Shown here: in pieces, positions 8,016-12,477 of the stretch | Numbering within the stretch: position 1 is the first letter of the stretch | Layout of the letters: each line of letters opens with the position of its first letter | Origin: an uncultured Bacteroidales bacterium | Lineage (GTDB): Bacteria; Bacteroidota; Bacteroidia; Bacteroidales; Paludibacteraceae | Reading direction: 5' to 3' | NCBI GenBank assembly: GCA_903912795.1 | Contig: CAIWIS010000192.1 | Coordinates: 1-12,477, forward strand | Length of the DNA: 12,477 nucleotides | The notes under the pieces: generated by a model | The model's database searches: none | Seen by the model: the letters and a program-made list of their open reading frames with translations, nothing else | What the model was told of the DNA's origin: nothing | Position numbers and translations under genes: made by a program

Positions 8016-11000
8016 TTAAAATTGAACTTTACAACCTATGTTATAAACTCTCATTTGCGGATACTTCATACTTTGCGAAGGGTTTCCTTCGGGGTCGATA
8101 ATTTTTAATTTATCCCAGGTATATAAATTTTGACCAGTCAAAAATAGTCTAATACTATTGATTCCAATGAACGATAAGTTCTTCCTGGAAAAAGTATAGC
8201 CAAGTTCCACATTTTTAAGACGAATGTACGATGCATCATAGGTATTGAGGGTTGAAGTATAATAATTCTGAAGTGAGGCATACGTTACAGTCAGTTTTGG
8301 GAAAGTAGCTTGTGCATTTTGCTCCGGAGTATTGGCGGGGCTCCATCTATTGAGTGTATTCTCAAGCGCACCACCAAAGGCTGCAAAAGGTCGATAGAGG
8401 CGATCGGTAACAACTACTGAATAGTTTCCACTACCCTGAACTAAGGTACTAAAATCAAAACCTTTGTAGGAAAAGCCTACCGACACCCCATAAGATATTT
8501 CGGGAAAGGTCGGGCCACCTATAGCCTGTTGGTCATTTTGATCTACGACTCCATCCTTATTAACATCCATATATTTCGTATCGCCAAGTACTGGTTTTTT
8601 ACCAAAATAATTGGGTGCAGCTGCAATTTCATCGGCTGTATTAAAGAATCCATCAAAAACAAATCCGAAAATCTGACCTACACTCTTTCCGGTTCTGTTT
8701 AACTGAGGATTATCTGTATTCAGAGTTTCGTCCATTTCAATAATTTTATTGCGAGCAAATGAGAAGTTACCATTTATCCAATACCTGAAATCACGTACTT
8801 TACTGTTCCAACCTCCCTCAATTTCAACTCCTTTGTTTTGTACAATTCCTAAATTGTAACCATCCTGCAACGAAATGGCCACGTATGATGGCACAGTTTT
8901 CCGAGTGGTAATAATATTGCTGCGGTCTTCGCTGAAATAGTCAACATTAATCGACAGCTTGTCTTTAAAAAATTTCATATCGGCAGCAATATCCATTTTA
9001 TTGGCTTTTTCCCAGGTAATATTCGGATTTCCGAGTTTGCCTTCAATATATGAAGCGTATTTTGTGGCAGTTTCTCCAAATACACCATAGCCACCTGCAT
9101 TGTATTCCTGTTCCAGATACATAAAGCGAGTTGCATTCATTTGGTCGTTTCCAACCTGACCGTATGAACCCCTTATTTTCAAATATGATAATACGTCGGT
9201 ACCTATTAATTTTTGAACAAAAGGCTCTGAGGTAGCTACCCAACCGGCAGACAAAGCAGGAAACCAACCGAATCTGGACTCTTTGGGGAAATTTTCGGAT
9301 CCGTTACGACCCATATTAAACTCAAGCAGATAGCGTGAATCGTAATTATAGGTTATACGTCCAACAAAATCCTGGTATCCAACCGGAATTTCAGGGTATG
9401 ATAATCCATGATAGTAGCGCTTTTTTTGGTTGTATAAAAACAATGCACCAATATTGTTTTTGCCAAATGTGGTGTTGTATTCCAACGCAGCATCAATATA
9501 AAATTGGCGTGAACGAGAGAAATTAGTAGTTGGGTCGCCAATAATATCTGCTTTTTCACCATTTGGACGAAATACAATTTGACCAATTGTATCTGGAGCT
9601 ACAGCCGCCAATCGGATAGGAGTATATGTAACCTGGTTGTGTGCAAAATCACGGCTGCGCGAATACTGATTATCATAAGCAATTTTTGCCCTGGCAGTAA
9701 GCCCTTTGGTAATAAAGTCGAGTTTTTGAGTAATACCAAGGTTAATATTCAAACTATTGTTGGTATAGTCCACAAAACCATCTGTTAAATTACTAATAAC
9801 ATTTCTGTTACCAGACCTGTCCAATGTTATGATTTTGCCTTCGTACATACCTATGGTAGCTGTTGGAGCTGAATCGAAGAGTTTACTAAAAACACCATCA
9901 GATGCAAGTCCTTCTTGTCCTCTTGTAGAATTACGTTTCGCTGAATATCCACCCAACTGAAAGTTTACCGTAGTAGAAGGTGTAAAATCTATGTCGATGT
10001 TTGACCTAAAGTTATAACGATCGTAGGTGTTATTGTTTGTTGCACCTGAGGCTTCAAGAAAATTTTTAAACAAGCCCTCCTGGTGTATTGTACCTAACGA
10101 AACAAAATATCTTGTATTTTTTGTACCTCCATTGATATTTATATTATGCTGGTTTTGAGGAGCATAGTCATTAAACAATAAAGATTTCCAATCGGTATCC
10201 GGATAAAAAAGCGGATCACTGCCATCTTTAAATTTTTGCATCTCTGCAGGCGTAAAGGTAGCGTTTGTCAATGGGTTATCATTCAACAAAGCCTCGTTGT
10301 AGACCGTTGCAAAATCGTAAGCTTTCAGAAAAGTTGGCCATTTTGTTGCCGACTGCAATGCATAGCTTCCATTATAGCTTACTACAGCTTTACCTTCGGC
10401 TCCTTTTTTGGTTGTAACAATAATTACACCGTTAGCACCACGAATACCATAAACAGCTGTAGAAGAAGCATCTTTAAGAACCGATATCGATTCAATTTCA
10501 TTTGGGTCGAGCTGAGCAAAAGATCGCTCTATACCATCCACCAGAGTAAGTGGTGTGGCTGTTCCTGTAGTGCCAATACCACGAATACGCAATTGCGTAT
10601 CATCGGCACCTGGCTGTCCACTTCCCTGAACCGACATAACACCAGCAGTACGACCTACCAATGCTTGTGTTAAATTTGCCACGGGCGACTTTAATAATTC
10701 CGCACCTTTGATTTGCGATACAGCACCGGTAATGGTCACCTTTTTTTGCTGTCCATAACCAACCACCACTACCTCTTCCAGGTTTTTAGAATCTTCGTTT
10801 AAGGTGATTTTTAAGTTTGATTCAGCACCAACTAATACCGATTTGGATACATATCCGATGTAAGAAACTGTCAATGTTGACTTTTCAGATACATTCAATG
10901 TAAATTTTCCATTCATATCGGTGATAGTTCCGATATTGGTACCCTTAACAATAATACTGGCTCCAATTATGGATTCGCCTTTCTCATCGCTGATTACACC

Positions 11001-11147
11001 CATAATCTTTTTTACTTTAGCTCCTGCGGAGCCTACATTATTAGCTTCTTGTGCAGAAGCCAATCCAAAAAATGCAACCAAACAAAAAAGCAGAAATGCT
11101 TTTTGAAAGTTGACTTTTAATACACTTGTTTTGTCTCGTTTGTACAT
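8016..11147 (-). CDS. SusC/RagA-family TonB-dependent outer-membrane transporter, full-length form (first pair)
   Basis: First gene of the operon, 1043 residues, the usual SusC size. The signal peptide has a long basic n-region (residues 1-16) and a core ending GLASA, cleaved after Ala32 before Gln33. Residues about 47-118 form a carboxypeptidase-regulatory-like beta-sandwich (IMGVISDEKGESIIGASIIV, TDMNGKFTLNV, LTVSYIGYVSKSV). A TonB-box region follows, LEEVVVVGYGQQKK (123-136). The plug spans about 137-249 (GAVSQIKGAELLKSP, GQPGADDTQLRIRGIG, LVDGIERSF, SVLKDASSTAVYG, GANGVIIVTTKKG). The remainder is the 22-strand barrel, with a calcium-loop-like DVNKDGVVDQND at 861-872 and a final GCKVQF. 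The ATG at 11147 is the only plausible start; it has an AT-rich, SD-less leader. Upstream lie a Bacteroidota promoter and two LacI-type operators, so this gene and the three behind it are probably controlled as one unit by sugar availability. Confidence 0.96.
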   Translation of the reverse strand: MYKRDKTSVLKVNFQKAFLLFCLVAFFGLASAQEANNVGSAGAKVKKIMGVISDEKGESIIGASIIVKGTNIGTITDMNGKFTLNVSEKSTLTVSYIGYVSKSVLVGAESNLKITLNEDSKNLEEVVVVGYGQQKKVTITGAVSQIKGAELLKSPVANLTQALVGRTAGVMSVQGSGQPGADDTQLRIRGIGTTGTATPLTLVDGIERSFAQLDPNEIESISVLKDASSTAVYGIRGANGVIIVTTKKGAEGKAVVSYNGSYALQSATKWPTFLKAYDFATVYNEALLNDNPLTNATFTPAEMQKFKDGSDPLFYPDTDWKSLLFNDYAPQNQHNININGGTKNTRYFVSLGTIHQEGLFKNFLEASGATNNNTYDRYNFRSNIDIDFTPSTTVNFQLGGYSAKRNSTRGQEGLASDGVFSKLFDSAPTATIGMYEGKIITLDRSGNRNVISNLTDGFVDYTNNSLNINLGITQKLDFITKGLTARAKIAYDNQYSRSRDFAHNQVTYTPIRLAAVAPDTIGQIVFRPNGEKADIIGDPTTNFSRSRQFYIDAALEYNTTFGKNNIGALFLYNQKKRYYHGLSYPEIPVGYQDFVGRITYNYDSRYLLEFNMGRNGSENFPKESRFGWFPALSAGWVATSEPFVQKLIGTDVLSYLKIRGSYGQVGNDQMNATRFMYLEQEYNAGGYGVFGETATKYASYIEGKLGNPNITWEKANKMDIAADMKFFKDKLSINVDYFSEDRSNIITTRKTVPSYVAISLQDGYNLGIVQNKGVEIEGGWNSKVRDFRYWINGNFSFARNKIIEMDETLNTDNPQLNRTGKSVGQIFGFVFDGFFNTADEIAAAPNYFGKKPVLGDTKYMDVNKDGVVDQNDQQAIGGPTFPEISYGVSVGFSYKGFDFSTLVQGSGNYSVVVTDRLYRPFAAFGGALENTLNRWSPANTPEQNAQATFPKLTVTYASLQNYYTSTLNTYDASYIRLKNVELGYTFSRKNLSFIGINSIRLFLTGQNLYTWDKLKIIDPEGNPSQSMKYPQMRVYNIGCKVQF

Positions 11148-11287
11148 AGTAATTAGATAATTAATTATAAAATAGACTTAAAACTAATTTCAGACGTATT
11201 TTTACAATACAACTGAATTTGATACATAAAATGGACTGTTTGATTCATTGGCGGTTGACTTTTAAATTGGCATTTCGATTTCACATA

Positions 11288-11319
11288 CAAATATACATAA
11301 GAATACATGTATATAGAAA
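11288..11319 (-). promoter_or_regulatory. Candidate Bacteroidota promoter of the tandem susCD operon
   Basis: On the minus strand TATATTTG at 11295-11288 matches the -7 consensus TAnnTTTG perfectly. TTTC at 11319-11316 is a 3-of-4 match to the -33 TTTG box, with a 20-nt spacer. Transcription would start near 11284. A 10-bp palindrome ATACATGTAT (11303-11312) sits in the spacer. The imperfect -33 box suits a promoter that depends on an activator bound just upstream; that reading is inference. Confidence 0.6.
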
Positions 11320-11336
11320 AGAATATCACAAACTAC

Positions 11337-11358
11337 AAAATGTAAACGTTTACATTTT
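11337..11358. promoter_or_regulatory. LacI/GalR-family operator, proximal copy
   Basis: A perfect 22-bp palindrome: core TGTAAACGTTTACA (11341-11354) flanked by AAAA and TTTT. The core, with a central CG, fits the LacI/GalR-family operator pattern and also the Bacillus CcpA cre consensus TGWAANCGNTNWCA at every position. It lies 17 bp upstream of the -33 box. No LacI-family gene is in the window, so the regulator is unknown. Confidence 0.82.
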
Positions 11359-11367
11359 GCAATATTT

Positions 11368-11387
11368 AATGTAAACGTTTACATTTT
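11368..11387. promoter_or_regulatory. LacI/GalR-family operator, distal copy
   Basis: A second identical core TGTAAACGTTTACA at 11370-11383. With its flanks it shares an exact 20-bp direct repeat with the proximal copy (11339-11358). The centres are 29 bp apart, about 2.8 helical turns, so two dimers could sit on nearly the same face of the DNA. Such duplication strongly supports a real regulatory site over chance. Confidence 0.82.
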
Positions 11388-11430
11388 ATTTATATAATGC
11401 AATAATACCGATTGCACAAAGTAAGAATTT

Positions 11431-11469
11431 AAAAAAAAATCGCCCTCCGAAATTTCGAAGGGCGAAAAA
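11431..11469 (-). terminator. Intrinsic terminator of the T9SS-tail gene
   Basis: On the minus strand the GC-rich stem TCGCCCT / AGGGCGA (11465-11459 with 11446-11440) is followed, past one mismatch, by the self-complementary CGAAATTTCG, and then by nine T (11439-11431). Five T precede it on the same strand. It starts about 45 nt after the stop codon at 11514. It should insulate the susCD operon from upstream transcription. Confidence 0.85.
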
Positions 11470-11513
11470 CTAAACCATGAGAAAACTAACTTAACTAATA
11501 CAACACAGCACTT

Positions 11514-12477
11514 TTATGGTATCAACACTTTAAATTTAACATCGCCACCATCCACAATATACAAACCATTTTTTACATTAAATTTACTAACTGTTTCCGA
11601 GGCAACAAATGATTTAATCAACTTACCTGTAATCGAATACAATGACACTGTCCTTCCTTCAAAACCATCAAAAACAAGTTCGTTACCCACAGCATATACT
11701 TTCATTGTTGAATTGAAATCTGCCGGATTTTTAGTAGATGTAGAATACGAAACTTGCGCTTTAAGTACATTCGTTGCATAATCCAGCGACCAAGAAGCAG
11801 GTAAACTTACCGAAGCAAAAGGCCCTGTCAGGGTTGTATTCGCTGCAAACAATGGGATAATATCGCCTTGACTTGGTGTATATGTTCCTGCTTTAGTTAC
11901 ATTCAGGGTAGCCGCTGTAACATTCAGCGTAGATGCTACATCACTGGCAATAATTTGGTCGTAATCGGCACCAGCAGTAGTTTTACCATTAATATCCATA
12001 TTTACAATACCGGTTAGCGATACAGCCGGCGCTGTAAAATCAAAAATACCATAAGCATTTGTGCTGTTTCCCGGAGCTATTGTACCAAGTGTTTTATTAT
12101 CAAAAACACCCTTGATAAGCCCTCTACCTGTAATTGTACCGCCTACGGTATTTGCCGCATTGCTGTTTTGAAAAACAATTCCTGCCCTTATTGCATCACT
12201 CGCATTTGTTGCTTCATCAAAGTTGAAAGTACCACTGTTGTAGATATTGTAAGCTGCAGTACCGCTACCACCGGCAATGTAACTATTCACGTTTATAGTA
12301 CCCGAGTTCGTGAAAACCGGTGTGCCAGCTAAAGTGGAATTTCCAAATGCCAGCGCCGCACTACCTGCCTTGGCTTTTGCAGTAAATATACCAGTATTGG
12401 TAAAATTCTGATTCCCTCCTCCAGAGGTACTGCCAATGGCAGTACCTCCCAGTGTGTTGTCTAACAGCATGGTGCCA
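11514..12477 (-). CDS. Secreted beta-helix protein with T9SS-like C-terminal tail, N-terminus beyond window
   Basis: The frame is open to the right edge: two codons (Gly-Thr) precede the first ATG at 12470, and that ATG has no signal peptide behind it, so it is not taken as the start. Numbering from that Met, residues 20-130 carry short glycine- and asparagine-rich repeats of a right-handed beta-helix (FTNTGIFT, FTNSGTIN, IYNSGTFN, GGTITGRGLIKG). Next comes the element known from autotransporter passengers (LGTIAPGNSTNAYGIFDF, VNMDINGKTTAGADYDQI, GDIIPLFAANTTLTGPFASV). No beta-barrel follows. The last 60 or so residues instead form a small beta-domain (KVYAVGNELVFDGF, VSLYSITGKLIKSF, KNGLYIVDGG, FKVLIP) like the type A sorting tails of T9SS cargo, although the usual YPNP motif is not present. 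It is probably secreted and anchored to the cell surface; function unknown (adhesin or carbohydrate-associated protein are possible). A terminator separates it from the PUL operon. Confidence 0.78.
   Translation of the reverse strand, partial: GTMLLDNTLGGTAIGSTSGGGNQNFTNTGIFTAKAKAGSAALAFGNSTLAGTPVFTNSGTINVNSYIAGGSGTAAYNIYNSGTFNFDEATNASDAIRAGIVFQNSNAANTVGGTITGRGLIKGVFDNKTLGTIAPGNSTNAYGIFDFTAPAVSLTGIVNMDINGKTTAGADYDQIIASDVASTLNVTAATLNVTKAGTYTPSQGDIIPLFAANTTLTGPFASVSLPASWSLDYATNVLKAQVSYSTSTKNPADFNSTMKVYAVGNELVFDGFEGRTVSLYSITGKLIKSFVASETVSKFNVKNGLYIVDGGDVKFKVLIP
12424..12448. repeat. 25-bp near-perfect inverted repeat inside the beta-helix gene
   Basis: Arms of 12 bp (12424-12435 and 12437-12448, GAGGTACTGCCA and its exact complement) face each other around a single base at 12436. 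The repeat lies within codons for Gly-Gly-Thr-Ala-Ile-Gly-Ser-Thr-Ser of the repeat-rich passenger. No T run follows, so it is not a normal terminator. It may be a by-product of repetitive Gly/Thr/Ser/Ala coding. Confidence 0.7.

Larger units (their letters stand above)
11148..11513. other. Control region between the T9SS-tail gene and the susCD operon
   Basis: A 366-bp stretch with no credible gene on either strand. From right to left it holds the terminator of the upstream gene (11431-11469), two LacI-type operators (11368-11387 and 11337-11358), a promoter (11288-11319) and a leader of roughly 135 nt (about 11284-11148). The leader is AT-rich. I see only a weak 5-bp hairpin in it (11196-11200 with 11206-11210), and no riboswitch or attenuator that I can recognise. 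Confidence 0.75.

Noticed and set aside
10236..10673. A 145-codon open frame on the plus strand
   Set aside because: It lies antisense within the plug region of the first susC-like gene, is rich in Cys, Ser and Thr codons typical of a shadow frame, and has no recognisable domain or promoter.
11303..11312. Palindrome ATACATGTAT as a third operator
   Set aside because: It is short, AT-rich and unlike the two operator copies; chance is likely in this composition.
12468..12470. ATG at 12470 as the true start of the beta-helix gene
   Set aside because: The frame stays open to the window edge and no signal peptide follows this ATG, which a T9SS-tail protein requires.
1..12477. CRISPR arrays, tRNA or rRNA genes, insertion sequences, phage genes
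   Set aside because: I saw no spaced repeats, cloverleaf or rRNA-like segments, transposase motifs or terminal repeats in any part of the window.

Overview
The window is part of a polysaccharide utilization locus (PUL) from a Bacteroidota genome. The signs are tandem SusC/SusD-type pairs, Bacteroidota-type promoter boxes (TTTG / TAnnTTTG), AT-rich leaders without Shine-Dalgarno sequences, and a protein with a type IX secretion (T9SS)-like C-terminal tail. An environmental or gut Bacteroidales member (Paludibacter-like) is my guess from protein style; the sequence does not prove it. Every gene lies on the minus strand, so the window is transcribed from right to left.

Layout in order of transcription. 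(1) 12477-11514: the C-terminal part of a secreted beta-helix protein with autotransporter-passenger-like repeats and a T9SS-like tail, ended by a strong intrinsic terminator at 11431-11469. (2) 11513-11148: a 366-bp control region. It holds two identical LacI/GalR-type operators (core TGTAAACGTTTACA, 29 bp apart), a Bacteroidota promoter downstream of them, and a leader of about 135 nt. (3) 11147-1563: a tightly spaced operon susC-like 1, susD-like 1, susC-like 2, susD-like 2, with gaps of 24, 35 and 13 nt after start correction. (4) 1547-1491: a hairpin/T-run terminator overlapped by a candidate second promoter. (5) 1440-1: a secreted family 43 glycoside hydrolase (GH43 with a C-terminal GH43_C2-type domain) that runs off the left edge.

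How the parts work together: the GH43 enzyme would release arabinose- or xylose-type residues from a plant-type glycan. The surface SusD-like lipoproteins would capture oligosaccharides, and the SusC-like TonB-dependent porins would import them. Substrate is inferred from the GH43 family only (arabinoxylan, arabinan or xylan). The twin operators suggest that the tandem transporter operon answers to a LacI-family sugar regulator encoded outside the window.

The most notable points are: the twin perfect operators placed upstream of the promoter; the second SusC, which lacks both the N-terminal carboxypeptidase-regulatory-like domain and a recognisable TonB box; the terminator/promoter overlap that would uncouple the GH43 gene; the beta-helix/T9SS-tail architecture; and a 25-bp near-perfect inverted repeat at the right edge. 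I see no clearly undescribed system; this is a well-formed PUL with unusual details.
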